Source: Crambe crambe (Eukaryota; Porifera; Demospongiae; Poecilosclerida; Crambeidae). From it: a stretch of 64,000 nucleotides of DNA. The stretch is from NCBI GenBank assembly GCA_963924555.1, contig OZ004585.1, positions 8,696,556 through 8,760,555 of the forward strand, written 5' to 3'. The notes beneath the pieces are model-generated. The model saw only the letters and a list, made by a program, of their open reading frames with translations, was not told the origin of the DNA and did no database searches. Shown here piece after piece: positions 21,641 through 34,179 of this stretch. Both the position numbers and the translations under genes were made by a program. Every line of letters starts with the position of its first letter. The first letter of the stretch is position 1.

Positions 21641-22640
21641 ACGTAGTAGCCAGGGAGGGGCTCAGGGGGCTCGAGTACCCCCTTTGAGCTAATCATTAAC
21701 AGACCAAGATTTTTACCGATCTACGTACCAGATCTACAAATTGAACTACAGTAAACTGTAAAAGCTGCGTTTGTTTTATAAACTAACGCTATAGCTAGCT
21801 ACCAAGTGGGCGTGGTTTATCCAAAAAAGGTATGGTATGGGGAAATGGGCGTGGCTAGGCAAAACATTTTCCTCACGCAAGCGCACAGACATTTCTAGGC
21901 ACCCCCTATGATAAAATCCTGGCTACGCACCTGCATTCTATAACTGTACTATGTGTAAACAGCACCAAAAATGAACAAATAGCCAAGTAGCTAAATGCGA
22001 CCCTGTCATTATTGCATATACAGTCTCTTCATCATCTGCATAGACAGAAAGAATATTAGTGAAGATTGAGTCATGTCATGGGATTCGGCCATTCAGTGTG
22101 AGGTGGCATAGATTAACCCTGAAAGGAGTAAATAAGGGAGCTTAAGGAGAAAGGCATACACAGTACCTCACAAATACCAGACTAGTTACATGCTCGGACA
22201 TCTCCATCACTGAAACTATTAAGTAACAGCATTAAAAGTATGTATCTTGAGCTTTACTTGTGTTGTGAGTGGACAGATTGAATATTACTTGTGTTATGAT
22301 ATTCGAGGCTACCTGAATGTTAATTTATACTGTGGTTCTCTCCTTACCAGTGAGGCCAGACAAGCAAGGTTACTATCCTTAAGGCCAGTGTTGACTAGTA
22401 CACATGAAGGTGGAGGCAAAGCAAAAACAGCTGGAAAATACTAACAGGCAGATGTGTCTACACATACAGGTGGGTGTGGTCATGGAGTGTGGAAGGTGTG
22501 GTCACTAAGTGTAGTGGGTGTGGCCATGGAGTACAAAGTTGGTGTGGTCATAAATCATGGTATAAAGTGGGCTTGGTCATGAAGTGTGCAGTTGTGAAGT
22601 GTAGGTGGTGCAAGTGGGTGTGGTTACAGGATTGCTCTAT
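21641..22640. other. Intergenic, low-complexity GTGGTCATGGAGTGTGG-like sequence
   Basis: Non-coding. From about 22460 to 22630 there are loose repeats of GTGGTCATGAAGTGT. No promoter or exon could be assigned with confidence. Confidence 0.4.
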
Positions 22641-22650
22641 TCTACTCACA

Positions 22651-23265
22651 GGAGTTCCCGTGCCCACCGAATCCCCACCCCCGGAGACTGTAAAACTTGC
22701 TGAGGCAGCAGAACAGGCATTGGGATCGGTGACCCCTCGTAGCAAATCTCCCAGGAGTGCCAACGTGACTCCCGTCAACATGTTTGGAGGTACGGACGAT
22801 CTGAGTGATATCTGAGCGAAACAGTCCCAATATGGATTTCTCAAAGCTCCAAATAAAACAGGAGAGAGTAAGTGAAAAACGACGTCTTCATGAATCAATG
22901 TGGACTCTGAGGTCCAAAAACCTCTAAATAGGACAGATAATTCACCCATTGCAGGACACCTTTTCTATGTCCCATTGCAGCATACAAATAGGCCCAAAAA
23001 ATCCTGAAGCAGCTATTTCGTCCCCCTATGCAGTCGTGCATTGCATTGTTCTAATTATTCTATCAACCTTTTTCTTTCTCCCTTAGTGGCCTGAATCTCT
23101 CTCCCCCTGTGCCGTCCCCCTCCAACGCCCTCCAAGTGGAGGTCCTCTCTCCTACCCTCAAACCAACCAGCGGATAGGAGACATCTTCTCCTTCAACCTC
23201 CGGGCCCCTCAGAGCAGTACCGTTACCACGGACTCTGATATCCAACTCTTTGGCAATACATAGCA
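22651..23265 (+). CDS. Possible 3'-terminal exons of an unidentified + strand gene
   Basis: After a good acceptor (TTCTACTCACAG), 22651-22815 encodes a Pro/Ser-rich stretch (ETVKLAEAAEQALGSVTPRS ... MFGGTDDLSDI) and stops. A second acceptor (TTTCTCCCTTAG) opens 23088-23265, encoding RIGDIFSFNLRAPQSS ... SDIQLFGNT and a stop. Codon use looks protein-like and the endings are similar in style (acidic, then FG). The two may be alternative last exons. I could not find the upstream exons; this may be a fragment of a gene broken by the local duplications. Confidence 0.3.
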
Positions 23266-24016
23266 ATCCATAGCTAACACCTACTTTGTCTTATTACCAT
23301 GGCGTTATTGGTTCCTGACAACATTTAGTAACCATGGCAATCCTGTTACCATAGTGCTGCTTTTGTTGTTGTTTTTTGTTATTGTTTATGCTGCTTTTGC
23401 TAGTAGCTTGTTATAGGGTCATATTTTTTTCATTAATTTAATGAACTCTGATTTTCCCCTTTGTATTGATGGCACATTATTTTTTGTCTTCAGTACTTTT
23501 TTTTTCCTGATCACACACTGTACAATACTTGTTAATTCTTCTCTTCACCTGGAAATTCAGTTCTATATAAACTTAAGCACATCACATTCTGTTGGTTTTC
23601 TATTATATCACCGTTATGATATGACAGAGTACAGGGGGTGGGGCACCATAGTCAGTCATATTGTGGTTTGAATAATGATTTCTGCAATCATTAACACACC
23701 AAAACTTATTCTTATAATACTGAGCAGCATGATTTGGTTCTTTGGAAGGAGGAAGCAGGTCGAGGAGAACCTTCAAGAGGAGAAGAGAGGTTTAGTGGAA
23801 GATATGCAAAGAATAAGTCAATTATGTCTTCTTCATTAGAGTATTATAAGAGCATGTAAATTCTTACAATTTTGTCAAAACCTCATCACCATCACTTTAA
23901 TTACACTGATATATACCGATTGAGGGACTAACCTGCTTGATCTGGAGGGGAAGCAGAAGTAATGTGCAGTTTTTCTGAGTAGAAAGACATTGATGAGTTC
24001 CACTTCTCAAACATCA
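23266..24016. other. Intergenic; segment shared with 28780-29057
   Basis: The part from about 23715 (GCATGATTTGGTTCTTTGG) to the Death exon matches 28788-29057, so the downstream flanks of the two Death genes were duplicated together with them. No convincing coding exon. Confidence 0.5.
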
Positions 24017-27000
24017 TCAATCCACACACTTACCTCTCCTGATGGTGATGGCTATCTTTGTGTGGCCAGTTTTATCGAGTGCTGTAGCCAGACTTTCCCA
24101 GCTTGGAGAACCACTTGTTTCGATGACGTTATCATCGCCCCTTAACCATGCAGCAACCATATCTTCAGGAATCGTATCCGTCCTTTTCAGTTTGATGTAA
24201 AACAGTCCAAGAGCTGCCCCCAAGTTTATCGACTCATTTCTGTCTAAATTTTTGATTATTTCACAAACTTGAAAATGATTAGTCATCTCTAGAGTAGCTG
24301 AAGTAGACTGAAAGGATGGATACTTGTAGTCCACATTAATATAGACCTATTACAAACACAAACCTTTGGGTGTGTTGGTGGTAGCTACTCCTTTATCTGT
24401 TGGAGGAATGGAAATATAATGTTAGCTACACTCAGTCCAAGGGATAAATTATTATAAAAACATTCCTCTGAAAATTGTCCCGAACTTCGGTCATGTGTTC
24501 TATAATGCTTAAACTATCTCTGAACCAATTTTCACCATTAAAGCTAAAGTATAGGACAAAAACGAATGTAATTTCTATGTACATGCATAGACTGCATGCT
24601 ACCATGCTACCATATTGAAGTTCTCAGCACAATTCACTTAGTGGTCTGTACATATTGGAAAGGTTATAAGTGTACATACGTACTTGCAGGTGGAATAATT
24701 ATTGTAAAAGTACACTCTTTTTCCAGTCCCTCCACAGACAGTTTCAGAGATCTAACAGTGGTGGTGCAAGTGATGCTGATTCTGGGAGGGTAGTCGGGTA
24801 TTTTTGAAGGGTCTTCAAATTTGGCCACTGGAAGGTCAATTTCAACCTTTGAAATCTGAACCGGATGACATATGAAAATAGTTCCACATACTAATAATAA
24901 TACAGGCTATTACTTCTGGCTTATCCATTATGCACTCGGTTGTATCCTGGACTTTAAGAGAAACTGCATCACTTGTTATAGCCAATGCATTATAGACAAT
25001 GCGGCCTTGAGCTCTCTCTGATATTCCAGAGTATTCTTCATGGATGCTCTTATCACAAAACTATAAGTGAACCATGCATTATGTAGCTGAAGATTCACTG
25101 ACTTAAAATAAGTGAGAGGCTAAGATGCTATAGCTAGTAGGTAACTACCTGTGTATAAAATGTGTGATGAGGACACATACAAAATACAGCATAGAAATCA
25201 GCTGCAGCACTCAATGTTCGATAGAGTCTTGCAGAATACAGAATTTCACCTATCGATAGTATACTATTAGCTATCATTGAATAACTATAGCTATACGTAC
25301 CTTTTATTCTTCCCTTCTTGATAAATGCCCCCCACCAACTGAAATTTTTAAGTGCTACTTCACCAAATTGACTCTTGGTAGTAAATGTTCCCCTAACATC
25401 CTCTACCTCCTTGAAGATATAAACTGGATTGATCCCCTGTACTCTGGATCAGAAGTAGCTCTCAGAAACACTATATTCTTGCAATCCTCTTCAGTTTGGA
25501 GTTTAATAGAGTGTTGCATCTTCATCTTCAGGGGTTTTTTCAATTCTATCTGTTCATTTATTTCAATGAGATAGGCTGGACTAGCTGGCTCCATATCTTC
25601 AGGTATTTCAAAGGATCCACTAAAGCTTGGCTGAATCAACAGGTCCACTGATTCATCAGGTGAGATAGAGCCTTCAGGAATGTCGATACTTATTCCAGCA
25701 TCACTTTCATGGTCAATCTTCTTTCCTGCACTCGAAACCTTCTCAAGAATTTTTTGATCTTTGACGAAGACCGCTCCAGGAATTCTTTCATCTTTGCACA
25801 GAACTAAACATGATTGGTCAGATCAGCAGTTATAATAAAACAGTCCTACTCTGCACACATGCATAGCAAGCCACTATGAACCAAGCAGTTGCTCTGTCTA
25901 GTCCACATGCTCATCAAGTACTTACTTGGCTGAGACCGTGATTCACACTCTCCACCATCTGTTAGTGGCTACAGTAAAAAAAAAATTTTTTTAAGTCTAC
26001 ATTGTTTCCAAATAGCTACAGTCCATTATCTGAACTCCATAAACTGACACACCTTTGCTGGTGGATGAGAGAAAATTCTTTTCCTTGTTGCTTCTGAAGT
26101 GATAACTGGAGTATTTAAGTCAATATAAGTGACAACTTTTGCCTACTGCCTACTGAGCACACATCATTACTTAGCTCTGGCCAGGGTATTAACATGTACT
26201 GCTACATTAATTATTGCACATCTCTATAACTAGCTATTTACATTCAAGTTGTCCGAGGGCAAATTCTCTCTCTTTTAAGAGAATCTCGATATCAAGAATC
26301 CTTTGTTTGTATTGATTCATCAATGTCCCCCCCTCATGAACCTGCTCCTGCAGGATTTGTTTCCTCTCTGAAGATAGGGAGGGCTCAACCAGCTCCCTCT
26401 CGTAGCTAGCCATCTCCTGCACACATGGAACACACGCCAGGTATGGACTGGGCCTCATTCATCACACCACTGCTACACTCATCACTCACCTGTTCATAGA
26501 GCTCTATCCTCTTCTGCCTCCATGCTTTCTCCTGTGAGTAATGAGAGAGAGAGACAGACTGAGGTCTAGTGGCCAGTCAGTCTTGCGTAGCTGACAGAAA
26601 TATGAGAGTCAACTAGCTATACCAGACTAGTGACCAGTAGCTAGCAGGCATGCCCTGCACCTATGATACTAGACTAGCACGGCAACTATTTTCATAACAA
26701 CTCACCCCACATAACTCTTCTATATGCTTCTGGAGCTCCTGTATGTGAGGAAATAAACCTATATAGCTAGCTATGGAGAGCACTGACATAGGAACAGGGG
26801 GGCTAGGGCACAATAACTCTATGTACAACAGTTACCTTATAATTGCTTGTGGTACTGGACTTAGCTACTTGCCCAATTGGGGGCACAGGGGGCGTATAAT
26901 TTTCTGACTACAACTACACACTGCATTTCTATAGCTACTTGAGGTAGCTATAGTGTTTACAAGAGCTAGTGAAAGGCTCCCCCCTATTTCCCCTCCTCAG

Positions 27001-27134
27001 ATTGAAACTGATTCTGTCATCTAGATCAAGTACCCATGATCAGAAAATGATCAGAAAGATGTGCATGTGAACTAAAACAGCTGGCACATAGCTACATATA
27101 AGATACTAACCTCTTTCGTAAAATCTTTTGCCAT
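24017..27134 (-). CDS. Coiled-coil - ZU5 - Death domain protein, frameshifted in ZU5
   Basis: Exons are 27134-27111, 26738-26706, 26531-26490, 26416-26242, 26090-26053, 25968-25926, 25803-25301, 25249-25149, 25060-24914, 24855-24684, 24396-24364 and 24297-24017. Four small exons give an N-terminal coiled coil (MAKDFTKE start; RKQILQEQVHEG). Then come the ZU5 exon, a second module shared with the 7095-3529 gene, and a C-terminal Death domain (LGAALGLFYIKLKR ... PSWESLATALDKTGHTKIA). Compared with the paralogous ZU5 exon at 6852-6349, one base is missing near 25430 (GGATTGATCCC versus GGATTGGATCCC). This breaks the frame; with that base the model would be 530 residues and all phases agree. It is either a young pseudogene or a sequence error. 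No TM is predicted, unlike the paralogue. Confidence 0.65.
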
Positions 27135-28787
27135 CCCTTCTTTAGTAATACAAGATTGATCAAAGTGATACTAAGTTAGAGTTGTCTCACTTATAATAAT
27201 GTTTATTCAATCCAGACGCACACAAGATGTTTACAATTAAAAGTAATCACTACAAATAAACTGACAAAAATCACACTAAATAGCAAGATGAGAGTAGATG
27301 GAATCAAGGAGTGCAATTAGTATAGGTAGCAAAGTGTATACTTTTAACTGCTACATGTATCCCTAATTGGATTATTCTTATGTTAGGTACATAGCTAGCT
27401 AGAGATCAGTGAATCTCCCACTGTCAAAAGAAGATCAATCCACTGCTGTCAGAAAAATGGTCGATCGCACATGTCAAAAGTCTTATGGAAATGCTCACCG
27501 GATGGTTGTTTGTTTGTTTTCATGGTGTTTGCTCTTCCCCAATTTTGAACTTGCTCAATAACAAACATCACCATTTGAAAACGACTCTACAAATAGCAAC
27601 CATATTATAGTAGAGTTAGCAGCCACACAAGAAAAGAGCACTAGCTATCTATACCTGTTCTATTTCAATAGAAAAGAATCCATGGTAGCTATGCTTGCAA
27701 TTTTGGGGCCATATGGCTTGGTTTGATATGATGCTGCAGTCATAGACTAGCTTAATTTGGGGTCATCCTAGCCCTAGTCCTTAGCCCTAGCCCTAGCCCT
27801 CCACCCTGAAAAAAAAAGGGCCTGGGTGGTCATCCCTTTTATTTAGAAGAAATTTTTGCACTGCTAGCTAGTTAATGGCTATAGGTGTGAAGCATCCTCT
27901 ACTGATGAGGGTGTGTCTTCATGCTTTCCATGTGACAGATGTACAACAGGTACAGTGCTCTGGTATAGCTCCCAACTCTACTGTGGTTAATATTTTATAC
28001 ATTAAATGTGATGTACCTTTCGTGGGTTGTATAGATTGTATATACAAATACAGGAGTGTCTTTTATCAAGCCACCTCACCACGTGTATTTTGTGATTGTA
28101 TCCCCCCTGAGGAAGGCCTGAGCACCAGGCCAAAACGTCGGATCATATATATGTAAAAAGAATTTAGCTGGAGAAGTTTCACAGCATATGCAGCTAGCTG
28201 AGAGTAGTAACAACAGCATCAGTTTGAAGAGTTTTGTCCGACTACTGAATATTAATTTTTTGAATCTAGTGTGTTGATTTCCCTCTGACTGTGTATAACT
28301 GTCCAACATAATCATTATGGAATCAAGTCCTGATGATCAGAAGATGGTGAGCATCAGAATCTGGTAGATTTCTCCCAGTGAGGATTTGCACGTGTGCATC
28401 ATGGGAACATCCTCCTTATTAACTTTGAGTGTGTCCTGATTGAATAAGATTTGTAGTTCGGGATGTTAGTAGGAAGCAGCTATTTTATATTTTATTTTGA
28501 ATAATGACGACCCTTTCCTTCTATGCGAACCTTGAGAATAGAGAATTGCAAAGTAATTAGTATCAAGATATTCATTAAATGCACTCGATCAATCCATCAC
28601 AATTAAGTGCATCATTAATATTATCATGCAAAATGAAAGTTATAATTATTCAAGATTCATGATCTAAAGCTCATGCAGAACAAGTGTGCAGGGTGCATGA
28701 GAGTATAGGGGGTGTGGCTCCATAGTTTTAGACAACTCAAACAACACAATAGCACAAAACACAGTTAATTGTGATCATAACAATGGG
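27135..28787. other. Intergenic with fragments of copied flanks and repeats
   Basis: Positions 27240-27330 resemble 15990-16080 and 34895-34970 (AAACTGACAAAAATCACA, GGAATCAAGGAGTGCA), a third trace of the FRMD4 downstream flank. A short (CCCTAG)n run lies at 27768-27803. A stem-loop tail motif lies at 28098-28140. No gene seen. Confidence 0.45.
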
Positions 28788-29057
28788 CAGCATGATTTGG
28801 TTCTTTGGGAGGAGGGGACAGGTTGAGAAGGAGGAGAGGAAGGGTTAAGTGGAAGACCTGCAAAGTATAAGTTATTGAAGATAAGGTTTGTGGATTTTTA
28901 AGGGCCATAACATTATTGTAACTTCACATATCATAATTGATCAGACTTATTGAAGGACTAACCTGTTTGATGTGGAGGGAAAGGAGAACTAGTGACCACG
29001 TGCACGCAGTTTTTCTAAATGAGAGAAAGAGACATTGATGAGTTCTACTTCTCAAGA

Positions 29058-32000
29058 TCAATCCACACATTTACCTCTCCTGATGGTGATGGCTATCTTT
29101 GTGTGGCCAGTTTTTTCGAGTGCTATAGCCAGACTTTCCCAGCTGGGAGGACCACTTGTTTTGATGACGTCACCATCGCCCCTTAACCATGCTTCAACCA
29201 TGTCATCAGGAAGTGTCATTCTCTTTAATTTGGTGAAAGCCAATCCGAGAGCTGTCCCCAATTTTCTCAAATTATCATTGTTCAAGTCTTCTAGTAATGA
29301 CGACACCTGAAAATGGTCAGCTGATCCCAGAGAACTTTGAGTGGCTGAAGTGTACATAGTGTATGTGAGGATAGAGGGAGGGGAGAATTTTTTTACTCTT
29401 TGATTTGTGAGACATTCTATAACTATTACTGTATTGCTAGCTATTGGCTCCACTCTTCCCTGATTTATCCAATAATACTCACCAGCTTCAGGACTGCCAG
29501 CTGTCGTTATGGTAGAAGGATTCACCATTAACTCCAAGGTTCCCTGTCCCTTTCCGACGTCATTCTCACAGCTGATGTGGTAAGTTCCACTATCATCCAC
29601 GATCACTCTACAAAAGGTGATGGTGCCATCTTCTACCTTGAATCGTTTGGTGGCTGCCCCACCTCCTTCCTTGGTTAGAGTATGTCGAGCATCTTCATCT
29701 AATGGAGGGTAGCAGTCCACAGAGAATTGGACAGTGGGTGTGGTCCCAGCAACAGCCACAATGTAATCTGACTCAAGAATATATTTCGGCGAGTCTGCAT
29801 GGAGGGAGGAAAGTGTATCACGTTGATTTATTTGATTAAAAAATAGAAACTCACATTGGACTTGGAGGTTGAATGAAGCATGACCTTTGCCAATGGCATT
29901 GGAGGAGCTGATGACATACTTCCCTGCATCTCTCCTTTTCACTTTTCTGAAGCAGATATTGTTCCCTTGGATGAAGACCTTGTCTAGACGAAAAGGTTGA
30001 CCATCTTCCCTGGATAAGGAGTGTTGGGAATGGTCCCCGAGTGGAGGCTCACATGATACCATCCACTGGATCTCCTTGTCACAGCCTTCCTTCACTCTCA
30101 CTTCAACAGGTAAGAAGTAGACTGGAGGACCTGCAATCAAATACATCAGACATGAACACTCCACATCAATAGAATCATCTACACTGCACTTACTCAGCCC
30201 AAACCAGTACAGCCCACCATCTGGTAAAGGGTAGCTTCCATTCGGACACTTGAGTATGTATTGTTGGCTCCTTGCTTCCACCACCTTATGAATTTGTCTG
30301 CACTTATTGCAAAGTTGACCAAGGCCGTGCTTCATCTTTTTCTCATCGTAATGCAGGCTCTTGGTAGCCTGCTTTATTCCATCCTGAAGTACTGTTCGAA
30401 CTCGGTTGCAGACTGCCTTCTTGGAGAAATCTTCGATTCTCTCAGTAACAGGATCAGGACAGCACCTCACCTCTAGGTGAGTGGTCAGAAACTTGAGGGT
30501 GATGGTGTCTTCATAGATGCCAAACTGGAACGATACCTGGTCACGGGAAATCTTATTGATGTCCAGGTTCCAATTGATCTTCCCCTCTTCTTCGTGAGTG
30601 AGGATGTAATGGACGAGGACCCCAAATGCCCCCTTAGGGCAATGACCACACTCAAACATGAAGGCTAGGGACTGGATGTCTGTCTGCTTCTCCTCCAGGG
30701 TGGACTCTGAGAGGTGGTTCAAGACGCAGGGAATAAAATATTTTTCCACTTCAGCTTGACGATCGTGGAAAGGAGCAACTATGCGCAGTTCCTTCAGGAG
30801 TTCGATCACCTTCTTAGGGGTGAGATTTGAAACACGTGATTCAAAATGAAAGTCTACGAATGAATATACCCCCTTCTGTACTTCTGAATCATCTGCCATG
30901 GTGCCACCTCTCTTGAAGCTATTCACGATCAGATCTGTCACCAGATTGAAGAGGGCTTGTGGTTCTTTGATGATCACGTCTTTGAGGCCCTTTGTGGGGA
31001 AGTAGCGGATTTGTCCGATCCTGCTGTGGAGGAATTGGAGCAGATGATCTACTTCTCCTTCGCTGATTCCATACTGGGAAACAGCTTCAGTGAACTCTTT
31101 GCGGTGAAGAAAAGGCTGACTGGAGTCTTGGAGTTCCAGGCTGGCAAGGAGATAGCTGAGGGGAAATCGGATACAAAATTCTTCACGAGAACGTATGAAC
31201 TGGAGGATACGCGATCGAATATATCCAAAGACGTCACTCTCATGCGTGTTATCGATAGCAAATATCGCTTGTTTCTTATCTGGATAGGCATAAACGACCA
31301 AGTCATCGTACTTGTGCTCCTTGATGAGTGACTTGATCTCGTCATCGATTTCTGCTATCTTCCTGTTGACGACAGCTTCTTTCTTTATCACGTCTTCCAA
31401 CTCCATGGCAGTGGCTTCGTCTTGGACGACTGCAGGTCCACAAACCTCCTTTATGAGGCAGTCTTTGTGGGTCCCTGCTAAGAAGACGTATGGCTTGTGC
31501 TTTGCAATGGAGGTGTCTGTCCTCATGGCATCGATGCTGGATAACGTCTGCAGGAGAGTTTCCCTGATGGTCAGGGATGAGGTGTAGCAGTTGTCCTCAC
31601 TCCCGTCTTCCTTTCGATAACTGATCCTGAAAAAATCAGTCAATTTGACATTCAAAGGGAAGAGAAAGACAAAGATGGCAAGACCAGCTACCAAAAGAGG
31701 GAGCAATTCTTGGAACTCTATCTGGCCACCTGTGTCCGACAGGTACAAAGAAATCCTATTCTCCAGAAATGGACGAATGCTTGTGAATTTTCCTTCTATT
31801 TTCAGGATCTTTCGAACATTGGCCAAAGTGCTTGGTGGTGGTGAATCACGTCGACTGCTATCGCTTCCATTATTGCACTTTGCTGAAGACTTGCTTGGCC
31901 TTTGGGAGTCACCGACACTCTCACCGTCTTCAAACGTAACGAAACACTTCACGCCCATCTGTCGCAGGCAGCTGATGCCGAATTCGACTGTGTTCCAGTC

Positions 32001-34155
32001 CTCATTGTTGCCTATGTTGGCAGCGTGCATGGAGGCTTTGTCGTCAACAACATCCACAGCGATGATGCCATTCATGACACCAGTGGAGGGAGAAGCCTTC
32101 AGCAGCTTTTCTATCTGAGGAAGTTTCAAGAGTCGAGCGATGAGTGTGGATTTTCCCGAACCAGGGAGGCCTACGAACACCAGGTGTGCCAGTAATCGGT
32201 CGATGGATCCACTTCTCTTTATGTGCTTTTCTATTTCCTTAAAGAACTCTTGAATCTCGTCAGACTCAGCAGGTGGAGAGACAGCTATGATAATTAAAGT
32301 ATTATAACCACCCATAAACCTAAACCACCAACTGCAAGTTATGAGCACTTAATAGCCACAACTTACCATTGTCACCAGAAGGAGGAGGGTCGGAGGAGGC
32401 AGAAAGAGGAAGGGAAGGTGCAGGGGGAGTAGCTAAAGGAAATGAATACAAAGATGAAGCATTCAGCAGCCATGACTCTTTCCCTCCACCACTAGTACCA
32501 TATTCAGTTCTAACTTGAAGTACTAACTCATTCCAATGCCAACAATGCTCAAGAATGGACAAAACAGCTTTAAATTTTGGTCAAAATGGGTTATTACACA
32601 CCTGGCACACTCCTTAGACAATGTTAACTGTCTCACAGAGAAAGAGAAAATTTTTCTGAGCAGAATGGTCCTTACTTTAGAACTATAGCACCTTCCCTTC
32701 AAAAGTTATACCCGTTTTTAACATTAATTAATTTCACCTACTTTTAATTAACCACTAATTACTTCCTAAGGGCTATTAATTATATCGCTACTGGGCGAAC
32801 ACCGTTATTTTAGCTCTGGGCTATTATCTATATTTAGAACATGTACTGCTACATTATCTAATTAGTGCTAAGTGGTTGAACATCTCTATACTTACAATCA
32901 AGTTGCCTGAGGGCTAATTCTCGCTTGACTAATTCTTTATCAATAGCAAGAATCCTTTGTTTGTAGTTATTGATCAATGCCTCCCTCCCCTGTACCCTCA
33001 TCTGCAGGAATTGTTTCCTATCTGAAGACAGGGAGGGCTGAGCAAGCTCCCTCTTCAACCCAGCTATCTCCTGCACACATGGAACACACATCAGGTATGG
33101 ACTGGGCCACATGCCACGCCCTCATCACACCACTGCTACACTCATCACTCACCTGTTCCCAGAGCTCTATCACCCTCTGACGGTATGCCTTCACCTGTGA
33201 GGAGTGAGAGAGAGAAGGTGAGACAACCATACAACCAACACACAAAGACAGCCATCATGCACCACAAAAAAAACCACCACACGCACAGCATGTGAGCTAC
33301 GGCTTCCAAACTTGGAGAATGTGTAGAGTAAATCATGCTCTATAAGATCAAGGGGTCCATGAGTCACTATGCCACGCCCACTTCCCTCGGCAGACTCGTG
33401 AGCGAGTACAATGGCCTGAAAAAAATTGAGCAGGGGTCTAGTATGCAAGCCATTTGAGCTGCAAACTCCAAAGGTGGAGAATCTTCGTTATTTTTAATGC
33501 TTAATAGAGTCTAGGGGTGCATGAGTTGATGGACCTCACACACTTCCCTCGGCAGACATGTCAAGGAATTTTGCTGAGTCAGCATATTGCCATAGAAATC
33601 GACAGGGGTCTAGTAGCTGGTAGCAGACATGCCAGATGAGGTGTGCCCATGAAACATTGGGGCACATATGCTGGAAGTAGCTGCTTTAAGGTTGAGTAGT
33701 CCAGCATTCCAACAAACAACCCATCCCTGCATACGAGCACCCCCCATTCTTTATACACTGTTGCTATGTAATGGCCTACTGTTGCTATGGGCCTAAGGTG
33801 CTGGCAGTGACTGTCTAGAGGGTCTTGTTGGAGATACTGGACCAACACAACAACAGCAGCTATTTTCATAACAACTCACCTCCTCTAACTTCTCAATAGT
33901 AGCATACTGGACCAACTGTATGTGAGGAAACAAACCGAGTCACAACAGCCATGTTAGAATAGCAATGGACTAAGCTAGTAGTCTAGCTATAGAGAGAGAC
34001 TTGGGACTAAAGTAACACAACAACATATTACGATTCAATGGCCATTATAGAATGAAATACAGCTGCCTTTAGTCGCGCGCCTACTAGCTATAATCTGCGC
34101 ATGTGAACTAGAATACCATTAATCTTTAGTAACTAACCTCTTCAAATGTCGACAT
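29058..34155 (-). CDS. Coiled-coil - Roc/COR-type GTPase - Ig - Ig - Death domain protein
   Basis: Exons are 34155-34138, 33915-33880, 33194-33153, 33070-32896, 32432-32367, 32284-30194, 30130-29855, 29794-29483 and 29344-29058; 1100 residues, phases consistent. The N-terminal coiled coil (to about residue 90) parallels the 27134-24017 gene. The 2.1-kb exon holds a Ras-of-complex GTPase: P-loop GLPGSGKST, G3-like DTGGQIEFQELLP, G4-like AGTHKD. COR-like sequence (FPLSYLLASLELQD) and a Cys/His patch (CGHCPKG, CNKCRQIH) follow. Next are two Ig domains (RRDAGKYVISSSNAIGKG; DDSGTYHISCENDVGKG), and last a Death domain (LGTALGLAFTKLKR ... PSWESLAIALEKTG). No signal peptide or TM, so the Ig domains should be intracellular. 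Roc-COR proteins with Death domains are known in invertebrates; the Ig insertion is unusual. The role is probably a GTP-switched Death-fold adaptor (inference). Confidence 0.8.
33290..33620. repeat. Intronic tandem duplication, about 150 bp units
   Basis: Two diverged copies, about 33296-33450 and 33456-33615, share GAGCTRC...CTCCAAA, CACTTCCCTCGGCAGAC and CAGGGGTCTAGTA. They lie in the intron between 33880 and 33194. Confidence 0.55.
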
Positions 34156-34179
34156 CTCTTTCTTTACGCCCCAATCCTT

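Noticed and set aside
23729-23830. Plus-strand start MIWFFGRRKQVEENLQEE as a first exon
   Set aside because: The sequence is part of the duplicated 3' flank of the Death genes, the second copy (28790) is interrupted by a stop, and no donor is convincing.
30957-32118. Plus-strand ORFs within the GTPase exon
   Set aside because: Antisense shadows of the 2.1-kb Roc-COR exon, which has clear domain motifs on the minus strand.
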